Shown here in pieces: positions 24,602-32,282 of a DNA stretch of 64,000 bases. The stretch covers positions 55,291-119,290 of the forward strand of contig JACRBI010000045.1 in assembly GCA_016234495.1 (NCBI GenBank). Direction: 5' to 3'. Position 1 is the stretch's first letter. Each line of letters begins with the position of its first letter. The notes under the pieces were generated by a model, which saw only the letters and a list, made by a program, of their open reading frames with translations, did not search any database and was not told the origin of the DNA. The translations under genes and the position numbers were made by a program. Origin of the DNA: Chloroflexota bacterium (lineage in GTDB: Bacteria; Chloroflexota; Anaerolineae; Anaerolineales; Villigracilaceae).

Positions 24602-24670
24602 TTAACCACAAAGGGCACGAAGGAACACGAAGTAAAAACCTTTGTGACCTTTGTGTCCTTCGTGTTTAAA
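24602..24670. repeat. CACAAAGG/CACGAAGG inverted repeat
   Basis: TTAACCACAAAGGGCACGAA with the complement CCTTTGTGTCCTTCGTG; fills the yebC-ruvC spacer completely. Confidence 0.6.
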
Positions 24671-24678
24671 AATAAAAT

Positions 24679-25158
24679 ATGACACTCGCCCTAGGAATTG
24701 ACCCCGGCACCGCCACCACTGGATATGGACTCGTGCGCCTCCTGCGTGACGGGGAACTGGTCGCTGTTTCCTTTGGCATTCTCTCCACCCCAAAAGACGC
24801 AACCCCGGCCGCGCGCCTCGAAATGTTATTCGACCAGCTCAACGACCTGCTCAAAGAACACAAACCCGACACGGCCGCAGTTGAAAAATTGTTTTTCCAA
24901 AGCAACGTCAAAACCGCGCTGGCCGTGGGACAGGCCCGCGGCGTGATCATGCTCTGCCTGCAAAAAGCGGGGATTGAACCTTTTGAGTACACCCCCAACG
25001 AAGTGAAACAGGCTGTCGCCGGCTACGGCGGCGCAGACAAACGCCAGGTGCAGGATATGGTACGCGCCCTGCTGCAACTCGATAAAATCCCCAAACCCGA
25101 CGACGCCGCCGACGCGCTGGCGATTGCCATCACGCATTTGAACACAAAACGTTATTAA
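24679..25158 (+). CDS. ruvC: Holliday junction resolvase RuvC
   Basis: 159 aa endonuclease that resolves Holliday junctions with RuvAB. Catalytic acids: D7 in LGIDPGTATTGYG, the Glu in AAVEKLFFQSN, and the pair in KPDDAADALAIA. AGYGGADKRQVQ is also conserved. Length is normal. The usual neighbour ruvA is 500 bp downstream, separated by a GxxExxY gene that lies between inverted repeats. No ribosome binding site is seen close to the ATG. Confidence 0.95.
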   Translation: MTLALGIDPGTATTGYGLVRLLRDGELVAVSFGILSTPKDATPAARLEMLFDQLNDLLKEHKPDTAAVEKLFFQSNVKTALAVGQARGVIMLCLQKAGIEPFEYTPNEVKQAVAGYGGADKRQVQDMVRALLQLDKIPKPDDAADALAIAITHLNTKRY

Positions 25159-25181
25159 CCACAGATAAACACAGATGAACA
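25157..25181. repeat. left inverted repeat of the GxxExxY cassette
   Basis: TAACCACAGATAAACACAGA and following bases. The complementary arm is at 25627-25650. Confidence 0.6.
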
Positions 25182-25209
25182 TTTAGGTAGATGAAAAAGG
25201 AGGGTTGTT

Positions 25210-25608
25210 ATACCTTCACAAGATGTAAATTTGATTACCCAAAAAATTATAGGCTGTTCATACACCGTAAGCAACACGCTCGGTATTGGCTTTATCGAAA
25301 AAGTTTACGAAAATGCGCTGGCTCATATCATTCATAAGTCTGGGTTGAAAGTGTCTCAACAATATCCAATAAAAGTTTCCTTTGATGGAATCATAGTTGG
25401 CGAATTTCTTGCTGATTTGCTAGTAGAGGAAAGGGTTCTGGTGGAGTTGAAAGCTGTTTCCGTGCTCAAAGATGAGCACACGGCACAGGCATTGAATTAC
25501 TTACGCGCTACGGGGCTGGAAATATGCCTTCTCATCAATTTCGGGACAAGTAAAATCGAAATTAAGCGTCTTCGCCCTTCCACGTACTGGAAAACTCCAA
25601 CTCCATAA
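25210..25608 (+). CDS. GxxExxY family protein, apparent ATA start
   Basis: About 130 aa. Belongs to the GxxExxY family: the motif itself is GFIEKVYENAL, followed by GEFLADLLVEERVLVELKAV, which resembles a PD-(D/E)XK nuclease-like core (family inference). Conserved sequence starts upstream of the first possible TTG (25231): the residues before it are in frame and AAGGAGG at 25197-25203 lies six bases before ATA at 25210, with no ATG or GTG in place. So either ATA initiates, or the start has been mutated. The gene is inserted between ruvC and ruvA, inside a pair of inverted repeats. Function of the family is unknown. Confidence 0.75.
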   Translation: MPSQDVNLITQKIIGCSYTVSNTLGIGFIEKVYENALAHIIHKSGLKVSQQYPIKVSFDGIIVGEFLADLLVEERVLVELKAVSVLKDEHTAQALNYLRATGLEICLLINFGTSKIEIKRLRPSTYWKTPTP

Positions 25609-25626
25609 ATCCTCCCATTTCCTTTT

Positions 25627-25650
25627 TATCTGTGTCCATCTGTGGTTAAA
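25627..25650. repeat. right inverted repeat of the GxxExxY cassette
   Basis: TATCTGTGTCCATCTGTGGT and following bases; near-complement of the arm at 25157-25181. Confidence 0.6.
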
Positions 25651-25657
25651 TAGACTT

Positions 25658-26233
25658 ATGATAGCAACCCTGCGCGGAGAAATCTCCCAAATTGAAGATA
25701 ACGCCCTGATCGTCGAAGTCAGCGGCGTGGGATACAGAGTCTTTGTCCCTGCGCCTTTGCGTGGAAGTGTCAAAGCGGGGGAAATGATTTTTTTGTTCAC
25801 CCATCTCGCAGTTCGTGAAGATGCGTTCCTGCTTTATGGATTCGAATCACAAAGCGACCGTGAACTCTTCAACATCCTGCTCGGCGTGGACGGAGTCGGC
25901 CCGAAGGTTGCGATGTCTGTCCTATCCACGATGACGCTCGACGCGATCCAACGTGCTGTCTTCGGCGACGAGCCCGATGTGCTGAGCCGCGTGCCCGGGG
26001 TCGGGAAAAAGACCGCGCAAAAAATGGCGCTGCATCTCAAAGATAAGCTCAAACCCGGAGATGGACTCTCCAAACTCGCCTCCATATCTGAGGCCGATAG
26101 CGAAGTCATCGCCGCATTGACCGCGCTGGGTTATTCGGTCGTCGAGGCACAGGCCGCGCTTCAATCCATTCCAAAAGACGCACCCGATGACACAGGCGAA
26201 CGCCTGCGGCTGGCTCTGGGGTATTTCCAGTAA
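25658..26233 (+). CDS. ruvA: Holliday junction DNA helicase subunit RuvA
   Basis: 191 aa. Binds the four-way junction and loads RuvB. N-terminal OB fold (MIATLRGEISQIEDNALIVEVSGVGYRVFVP), two helix-hairpin-helix motifs (LLGVDGVGPKVAMSVLS and VPGVGKKTAQKMALHLKDK) and a short C-terminal RuvB-binding domain (EVIAALTALGYSVVEAQAAL). ruvB is not in this window. The ATG has no ribosome binding site, and TTAAAT lies six bases upstream, so it may be leaderless from the repeat's edge. Confidence 0.95.
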   Translation: MIATLRGEISQIEDNALIVEVSGVGYRVFVPAPLRGSVKAGEMIFLFTHLAVREDAFLLYGFESQSDRELFNILLGVDGVGPKVAMSVLSTMTLDAIQRAVFGDEPDVLSRVPGVGKKTAQKMALHLKDKLKPGDGLSKLASISEADSEVIAALTALGYSVVEAQAALQSIPKDAPDDTGERLRLALGYFQ

Positions 26234-26280
26234 ACTACCCCAGCGGGGATTTTCACCAGGAAAGCACAAGGATAAATATT

Positions 26281-27132
26281 ATGCTGAACAAGAAAATTGC
26301 ATTCATCGGCCCCGGCGTGATGGCAGAAGCCATGATCGCAGGCTTGCTGCGCCAGAAACTTGCCAGCCCAAGGAACATCATTGCATCCGGTCCGCGCGCG
26401 GAACGCGGCGAGGAGCTTCACAAAAAATACGGAATCAAAGCCACAACAGATAACGCATCCGCTGTGCGTGACGCGGACGTGGTGGTGCTCTCGGTCAAGC
26501 CGCAGAGACTGAGCGAGGTGATGAAGGGACTCAAAGGCATTCGCAGTGACGCGCTGGTGCTGTCCATCATTGCGGGGGCGACCATCAAAAAGATCGGCAC
26601 GGGATTGAAACACAAGGCGATCGTCCGCTCGATGCCAAACACGCCGGGGCAGATCGGCGAAGGCATCACGGTTTGGGCGGCCTCAAAAGAGGTCAGCGAG
26701 GAACAGCAAAAGATGGCGCGTTCATTGTTGAGCGCGATGGGCGAGGAAGTTTTTGTGGAGGATGAAAGTTATCTCGACATGGCGACCGCGCTTTCGGGTT
26801 CCGGTCCCGCGTATGTTTTTCTCTTCACCGAAGCGTTGATCGATGCCGGCGTCCACATGGGATTCCCACGCCGCATTGCAGAGCAGTTGGTCTTGCAGAC
26901 CATCAAAGGTTCGGCATCTTTCTACGAAGGTGCGAGCAGACATCCCGCCACGCTGCGGAATCAAGTCACATCCCCGGGCGGGACTTCTGCCGAGGCTTTG
27001 TATTATTTGGAGAAGGCGGGCTTTCGCACAGCCATCTCGCGCGCGGTGTGGGCGGCGTATCAACGCTCGCTGGAATTGGGCAAGGAAAAGCCCGGGCATA
27101 TTGCTGAGGTCAATGACGAAGAAGAGAAATGA
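26281..27132 (+). CDS. proC: pyrroline-5-carboxylate reductase
   Basis: 283 aa. Last step of proline synthesis, NADPH-dependent. N-terminal IAFIGPGVMAEAMIAGLL is the nucleotide-binding motif; MPNTPGQIGEGITVW and the C-terminal VTSPGGTSAEALYYLEKAGFR signature are diagnostic. The stop overlaps the next gene's ATG by four bases. It is not obviously linked in function with ruvA upstream. Confidence 0.95.
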   Translation: MLNKKIAFIGPGVMAEAMIAGLLRQKLASPRNIIASGPRAERGEELHKKYGIKATTDNASAVRDADVVVLSVKPQRLSEVMKGLKGIRSDALVLSIIAGATIKKIGTGLKHKAIVRSMPNTPGQIGEGITVWAASKEVSEEQQKMARSLLSAMGEEVFVEDESYLDMATALSGSGPAYVFLFTEALIDAGVHMGFPRRIAEQLVLQTIKGSASFYEGASRHPATLRNQVTSPGGTSAEALYYLEKAGFRTAISRAVWAAYQRSLELGKEKPGHIAEVNDEEEK

Positions 27133-27659
27133 AACCGCCTGAACAAATCGAAACTGAACGGCTCATCCTCCGCAAGCCGCGCATGGACGATGCGCCCACT
27201 GTCTTTTCGGGTTGGGTGCAAGACCCCGAAGTGACGCATTTCCTCACATGGCGTCCACATGAAAACATTGGTCAGACCGAATCCCTGCTGGCAAGGGGGA
27301 TTGCCGCGTGGGAGGGTGATGTCCGCTTCCCCTTCATGATCGCATTAAAAAATAGTGACTTGATTGGGAGGATTGAACTGCGCATTGAAGGTCACAGGGT
27401 GGAACTGGGGTATGTGATGAATAAGTCATTTCAAGGCAAGGGGTACATGACCGAAACCGTCAGAGCCATTATTGATTGGGCTTTCCAACAACCCGCCATT
27501 TACAGAGTTTTTGCCACAACAAGCGTGGACAATATCGCATCCCAGCGCGTGATGGAAAAAGCGGGGATGCTGCGTGAAGGGCTGTTACGAAGATACATTA
27601 TTCATCCGAATATTAGCGATGAGCCAAGAGACAGTTATATTTATGCGATTGTGAAATGA
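27129..27659 (+). CDS. GNAT acetyltransferase (RimJ/RimL-like)
   Basis: 176 aa. Typical RimL-type GNAT: TERLILRKPRMDDAP at the start, LGYVMNKSFQGKGYMTETVRAIIDWAF as acetyl-CoA region, and ATTSVDNIASQRVMEKAGM. Acts on an amino group of a protein or small molecule; substrate unknown. Its ATG overlaps proC, and its own stop overlaps the RAYT start, so all three are translationally coupled. Confidence 0.88.
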   Translation: MKPPEQIETERLILRKPRMDDAPTVFSGWVQDPEVTHFLTWRPHENIGQTESLLARGIAAWEGDVRFPFMIALKNSDLIGRIELRIEGHRVELGYVMNKSFQGKGYMTETVRAIIDWAFQQPAIYRVFATTSVDNIASQRVMEKAGMLREGLLRRYIIHPNISDEPRDSYIYAIVK

Positions 27660-28228
27660 AATTTGATCCACAAAAACATCACCGCCGTTCGATACGATTG
27701 AAAGAATATGATTACACCCAGGCAGGTGGATATTTCATCACAATTGCTGCATTTCAGCGCGAACATCTATTTGGCGAAATTAAAAACGATGAAATGCAGT
27801 TGAGCAAATTTGGATTGGTCGCAAAACAACAATGGGAGAAACTACCAAAGCGTTTTCCGAATATTGAATTGGGCGCGTTTGTCATTATGCCAAATCATAT
27901 TCATGGCATCATCCAAATTTTGGATGATAATCGTAGGGACACGGCGGAGAATCTCAAAAATCCCAACGATGAATCATCCCGCCGTACCCCTACGGAACAA
28001 TTCGGCAAACCCATAAAAGGTTCAATCCCCACCATCATCCGATCATACAAATCTGCGGTTACATACCGAATCAACCTCATGCGTGGTATAAACGGCATCC
28101 CGGTCTGGCAAGGAAATTATTACGAACACGTGATTCGCAATCACGAAGATTGGGATAGAATACATCGCTACATTAAATCAAACCCGTCCATGTGGACGGA
28201 AGATAACGAAAACCCATCATCATTGTAG
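27656..28228 (+). CDS. REP-associated tyrosine transposase (RAYT, Y1 superfamily)
   Basis: 190 aa. IS200/IS605-like Y1 transposase domain: N-terminal RRSIRLKEYDYTQAGGYFITIAAFQREHLFGEI, the HUH motif in MPNHIHGII, and the C-terminal nucleophile Tyr region GIPVWQGNYYEHVIRNHEDWDRIHRYIKSNP. Single-domain RAYTs act on REP palindromes rather than on a classical IS. Residues between LDDN and KPIKGS (encoded by 27933-27993) are a family A palindrome inserted in frame. The stop codon TAG belongs to the left arm of another copy at 28225. The start overlaps the GNAT stop. Confidence 0.9.
   Translation: MKFDPQKHHRRSIRLKEYDYTQAGGYFITIAAFQREHLFGEIKNDEMQLSKFGLVAKQQWEKLPKRFPNIELGAFVIMPNHIHGIIQILDDNRRDTAENLKNPNDESSRRTPTEQFGKPIKGSIPTIIRSYKSAVTYRINLMRGINGIPVWQGNYYEHVIRNHEDWDRIHRYIKSNPSMWTEDNENPSSL
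27933..27993. repeat. family A palindrome inside the RAYT gene
   Basis: GTAGGGACACGGCGG (27933-27947) and CCGCCGTACCCCTAC (27979-27993). The copy is open in the reading frame and codes for part of the loop between the HUH motif and the nucleophile helix. Confidence 0.8.
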
Positions 28229-28284
28229 GGGCACGGCGGGGAATTCGAACTACTTGACTATCGTTTATTCCGCCGTGCCCCTAC
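28225..28284. repeat. family A palindrome directly after the RAYT gene
   Basis: Perfect 15-bp arms GTAGGGGCACGGCGG (28225-28239) and CCGCCGTGCCCCTAC (28270-28284). The RAYT stop codon lies in the left arm. Confidence 0.85.
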
Positions 28285-28294
28285 GAAAACAACC

Positions 28295-30289
28295 ATGTCT
28301 CTCATCACAGTCTCTTCCCTTTCCAAATCCTACGGCCCCACTGATATCTTCAGCGGGGTATCGTTCTCTGTCGCCAAAGGCGCGCGCATGGCAATCGTCG
28401 GGCCGAACGGCATTGGCAAGACTTCGCTTTTGCGAATCCTCGTCGGCGCGGACGAAGCTACATCGGGAACAGTCACCCGCTCACGGGGAGTCAAGACCGG
28501 GTATCTCTCGCAAGAGGCAGATTTTGAAATGACGGGCACTCTCTGGGAGGCGTGCGAATCCGTCTTCAGTCATTTCAAAACGGAGCAGGAAGAATTGCAT
28601 CGCCTCGAAGGTTTAATGTCAGACCCCGCGCAGGTTGATGAAGTGATGGCGCGATACGGAAAATTGCAAGATGACTTCGAGCGGCGCGGCGGATACACCT
28701 ACCTGACGAAAATTCGTCAGGTGCTTTCGGGGTTGGGATTCAGCGAAGCGGATTATCAACTGAGCATTGACCATCTCTCCGGCGGCCAGCGCACGCGCGG
28801 ATTTCTGGCGCGGCTCCTGCTCTCGGACCCAGACCTGCTCCTGCTCGACGAGCCGACCAACCACCTCGACATTGCCGCCGTCGAATGGCTCGAAGGCTAT
28901 TTGAGTCAATGGGAAGGCGCGGCCATCATCGTTTCGCACGACCGTTATTTTTTAGACAAAGCCTGCAACGTCATCTTTGAAATGTTCCCCGGCGCAACTG
29001 AAATCTATCGCGGCAATTACAGCGCGTATTTAAAACAACGCTCGGAACGCGCCGCGCGCCGGCAGGAAATTTTCGAATCTGAAAAAGAAAAGTTGATGAA
29101 GGAAGTGGAATACATCAAGCGCAACGTATCGGGACAAAATGTGCTGCAAGCCAAGGGCAAACTCAAACGCCTCTCGCGCATTTTGCAGGCCATCGAGCAG
29201 ATCGGCATGGAAGCCGCGCTCAACCAAAAGTGGAGCGAGACCGCCAGCGAGGTTTCCGTCACCACATCCATCATGGGCGTCGAGGAAGCCGAGCGCCGCG
29301 TGCGCGGGCTGCAGTCACCCGTGCGCATGTTGCCCAACTTGCATCTGCGTCTTTCATCCGAAACGCGCTCAGGCGACATGGTCATCCGCTCTGAAAATCT
29401 CAAAGTTGGATTCTCTGACAAGTTTTTATTCTCATCTCCAAACATAGATTTGCGGCGCGGCGACTGTGCCGCATTGATCGGACCGAACGGCGCAGGGAAA
29501 TCCACTTTTCTGAAGACAGTCCTCGGTCAGATCCCGCCTTTGGCTGGTGACGTGACTCTGGGAGCGAGTCTTAAAATTGGATATTTCGCCCAGGCGCACG
29601 AGGGGCTTGATCCGCAAAAAAGCGTGATCGATGAAATTATGGACGCGACCAACTGGCTTCCGCAAAAGGCGCGTGAGTATCTCGGCAAATATTTATTCTC
29701 CGGCGACGATGCTTTCAAGAAAGTGTATATGCTCTCCGGTGGCGAGCGCGGACGACTCGCACTGGCAAAACTCGCATTGCAGGATACAAATTTATTATTG
29801 CTCGATGAACCCACCAACCATCTGGATATTCCCTCGCAGGAAATTCTCGAAGCAGTGCTCGACGATTATCAAGGCACGATCATGCTGGTCACGCATGACC
29901 GTTATCTCGTGGATGCGGTCGCGACTCAAATCTGGGAAATCGACACCGACGAATCAAGCCTTGTCATCTTCAAGGGCACGTATTCGCAGATGAAGGATGA
30001 AAGAGAGAAAGAATTGGCGCGCCGTCTTGCGGCGCAGGCGGAAGTCATCGTTACGACTGAACCGCGCAAGGCAAAGTCAGTGAGCACAAAAGAAGAAAGA
30101 AGAAAGAACGCGCAAAAACAGGAACTGGAAAACAAGATCGCCGCGCTGGAAACAGAACTTGGCGAAATTGGGAACAAGCTGGCGAATCCGCCCAGGGATG
30201 CGGGCGAGGTCATCAAGCTGGCGAAGGAATATGACCGCGTGCAAAAAGAGATGGATGTGAAGCTGGCAGAGTGGGAAGTGCTGCAATAA
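28295..30289 (+). CDS. ABC-F family ATPase (Uup-like)
   Basis: 664 aa with two ABC domains and no membrane segments. First domain: Walker A GPNGIGKTS, signature LSGGQRTRG, Walker [13 protein letters not shown]. Second: [30 protein letters not shown]. The linker between them is helical and basic (KQRSERAARRQEIFESEKEKLMKEVEYIKRNV). The C-terminal about 70 residues form a coiled coil (EERRKNAQKQELENKIAAL), as in Uup-type proteins. ABC-F proteins act on the ribosome E site or on DNA metabolism; which applies is unknown. Ends in a strong bidirectional terminator. Confidence 0.88.
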   Translation: MSLITVSSLSKSYGPTDIFSGVSFSVAKGARMAIVGPNGIGKTSLLRILVGADEATSGTVTRSRGVKTGYLSQEADFEMTGTLWEACESVFSHFKTEQEELHRLEGLMSDPAQVDEVMARYGKLQDDFERRGGYTYLTKIRQVLSGLGFSEADYQLSIDHLSGGQRTRGFLARLLLSDPDLLLLDEPTNHLDIAAVEWLEGYLSQWEGAAIIVSHDRYFLDKACNVIFEMFPGATEIYRGNYSAYLKQRSERAARRQEIFESEKEKLMKEVEYIKRNVSGQNVLQAKGKLKRLSRILQAIEQIGMEAALNQKWSETASEVSVTTSIMGVEEAERRVRGLQSPVRMLPNLHLRLSSETRSGDMVIRSENLKVGFSDKFLFSSPNIDLRRGDCAALIGPNGAGKSTFLKTVLGQIPPLAGDVTLGASLKIGYFAQAHEGLDPQKSVIDEIMDATNWLPQKAREYLGKYLFSGDDAFKKVYMLSGGERGRLALAKLALQDTNLLLLDEPTNHLDIPSQEILEAVLDDYQGTIMLVTHDRYLVDAVATQIWEIDTDESSLVIFKGTYSQMKDEREKELARRLAAQAEVIVTTEPRKAKSVSTKEERRKNAQKQELENKIAALETELGEIGNKLANPPRDAGEVIKLAKEYDRVQKEMDVKLAEWEVLQ

Positions 30290-30326
30290 AAGGCCATGGA
30301 CAATTGACTGTTGTCCATGGCCTTTT
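30288..30326. terminator. bidirectional intrinsic terminator
   Basis: AAAAGGCCATGGACA and TGTCCATGGCCTTTT form a 15-bp stem between the ABC-F gene and the convergent VIT1-like gene. Confidence 0.85.
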
Positions 30327-30361
30327 CTCTTGACTACAAAGAAGGTTATTACAACATAACA

Positions 30362-31102
30362 TCATGGCAAAGGCGGGACCTTGAGAATGAACCCCACCAA
30401 ATAGCCTGCAAGAGCGCTGAGTGTTCCGATCACCGCCATTTCAAATCCGCTTTTCATGGGTTTGCCGACGGTCACGCGGGCTTTGTATGCGCCGATGGCA
30501 AACAGCACCAGCGCAGTGACGAGCACCGACAGCCACATGCTGGTGGAGACCGGTAAAAACATGAACGGAAATAACGGCACAAGCGAACCCACGATCGCAG
30601 AAAAGCCGACCAGCAGAGCGGCGCGGATTGCCGTCCGGCGGTCTATCGGCGCAAGTTGATGTTCTTCGGCCATCATCACCGCCACCCAGATATCCTGATT
30701 CGCCGTGATCGTTGTCACGATGCGTTCCAGCAAGGCTCCCTTGAAGCCCTTCTTTTCATAAATATCGCGGATCTCTTTTATTTCAAGGTGCGGCGTTTCG
30801 ATGATGTGACGATATTCACGCTCGCGCTCGCTTTGATACAGGTCGGCGTCTGCCAGTGTGGTCGTGAACGCAACCGCGCCCATCGAGATCGATTCTGCGA
30901 AGGTGGTGGCGAGTCCGGCCACGAGGACAATGCGGGCGTCATTGGTGGCGGCGGCAATTCCGAGCACAACCCCGAGGACGTTAACCAGCCCATCCTGCGC
31001 GCCGAGGATAAAGTCTGAAAGACCCGAAGCCCGTTTGTGCGGGTCTGTCTGGGTGTGATGTAAAACTTCATTAATGATTTGGTCGTGAGTAATTGGATCC
31101 AT
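30362..31102 (-). CDS. VIT1/CCC1 family iron/manganese transporter
   Basis: 246 aa. Membrane protein of the CCC1/VIT1 family: N-terminal LSDFILGAQDGLVNVLGVVLGIAAATNDARIVLVAGLATTFAESISMGAVAFTTT is the first two transmembrane helices with the conserved Asp and Met residues; YHIIETPHLEIKEIRDIYEKKGF is the cytoplasmic metal-binding helical region; two more membrane hairpins follow. Exports or stores Fe2+/Mn2+ by proton exchange. The start ATG at 31102 is followed upstream by 210 bp with no gene. Confidence 0.88.
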   Translation of the reverse strand: MDPITHDQIINEVLHHTQTDPHKRASGLSDFILGAQDGLVNVLGVVLGIAAATNDARIVLVAGLATTFAESISMGAVAFTTTLADADLYQSEREREYRHIIETPHLEIKEIRDIYEKKGFKGALLERIVTTITANQDIWVAVMMAEEHQLAPIDRRTAIRAALLVGFSAIVGSLVPLFPFMFLPVSTSMWLSVLVTALVLFAIGAYKARVTVGKPMKSGFEMAVIGTLSALAGYLVGFILKVPPLP

Positions 31103-31316
31103 GTAAACATCATACCCACAAGCACCGAACTTGATAAGGGGGCAAATTTCATAAATTCGATTTCAGATGCTTTCGAGAATTGTTTTATGTTCGAAGCGTT
31201 GATAAAATAGCCCATCCCAATCATGCATTGAAGGCCTCAATTAAATCGAACGAGAATTGTCCTCAGCAAGCCCTTCAAGCACAAATGATAAAATCAAGCT
31301 GCAAAGGTGAACATTG

Positions 31317-31772
31317 ATGAAACAACCCGCTTCTTATCTTACCGTCGGCAGGACTCTTTTTATCAGCATGATCGTTCTGATCATTTTTGTGATCGGGACA
31401 GCCTTCCTCAGAAAATATGTCCATCCGCTGCCCGAAACCGTGGACATGGACAAGAGCACGCGCTCATTTGAAATGATGTCCGTCGTGCTTGGCCTGCTGG
31501 CAGGCGGGTGCATGGCCGGATATTTCTCCTTCGATTACAGCAAGGTGGATTTCAAATTTAAGAACGGCGCCCTGCTTGTATCCTGGTCGTATATCAGCGC
31601 CATTTATTTGCTGGTCTTTCTCATCATGTATGCCATGCGCAAGGCAAGCGCCTTCCGCATCATGGACGGCTGGGCCACCTTCCTGCTCTTCCTTGCCACC
31701 TATGCTTTTTTGAACGGGTTGGTGTTGTTCGAAAATTGGAAAATGGCGCAGTTCCAAAAAAATGACGGTTGA
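31317..31772 (+). CDS. small four-helix membrane protein, function unknown
   Basis: About 151 aa with four hydrophobic segments (around residues 10-33, 55-72, 86-106, 117-137). I do not recognise the family. AAAGGTGA lies before ATG 31317. The next gene starts 18 bases after its stop, and the one after that overlaps it, so the three form one operon. Nothing in the sequence points to an enzyme activity. Confidence 0.6.
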   Translation: MKQPASYLTVGRTLFISMIVLIIFVIGTAFLRKYVHPLPETVDMDKSTRSFEMMSVVLGLLAGGCMAGYFSFDYSKVDFKFKNGALLVSWSYISAIYLLVFLIMYAMRKASAFRIMDGWATFLLFLATYAFLNGLVLFENWKMAQFQKNDG

Positions 31773-31790
31773 TTTACCAACGAGGCAAAA

Positions 31791-32282
31791 ATAAACAAAA
31801 AACGACTTCTCATTATTTCAGGCATCCTGCTTGCCGCTTTGCTGGTCATTTCACTTGTGATCTTGAATTTGCGCAAGCCAGGGAATGTCATAGACAGGGT
31901 CACATTGTGCGATGTAGATTCCAGCGGGCTGTGCATCGTCAACTTTGGCACAGACATTTTGGGCAACATGATCATCAACTTCCAACTGCCCGATGCCGAC
32001 TACCCTCTGTTTTATGTCAAGGCGGCGAACAGGGGAATCGTCAACACCTATCCGTGCAAGGCTTCCTCCAACGCAACAAACATATTTTGCAGCGGCGCAC
32101 GCACCCCATTGGGAGAATATCTTGACGTGGAAGTCTATTCCGCGGCGGAAGATACGCTGATGGCTCAGGGAAGGTTTATCGTCTCCGCGCTCATTCGAAC
32201 AACGCCAGACAGCCTGATAGACGAGCAAACTCCTACAGCCGAACTCACACCCATACCGGGCACGGCCTATCCCAATCCGTGA
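31791..32282 (+). CDS. secreted or membrane-anchored protein, apparent ATA start
   Basis: About 163 aa. Reading from ATA at 31791 gives a classical N terminus: Asn-Lys-Lys-Arg followed by a hydrophobic stretch (LLIISGILLAALLVISLVIL), i.e. a signal anchor. GAGG lies five bases upstream of the ATA. The only usable start otherwise is TTG at 31839, in the middle of the hydrophobic stretch, with no ribosome binding site. The mature part has four Cys residues and a Pro/Thr-rich tail. Family unknown. It is in an operon with the membrane proteins on either side and overlaps the GTG start of the next gene. Confidence 0.6.
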   Translation: MNKKRLLIISGILLAALLVISLVILNLRKPGNVIDRVTLCDVDSSGLCIVNFGTDILGNMIINFQLPDADYPLFYVKAANRGIVNTYPCKASSNATNIFCSGARTPLGEYLDVEVYSAAEDTLMAQGRFIVSALIRTTPDSLIDEQTPTAELTPIPGTAYPNP

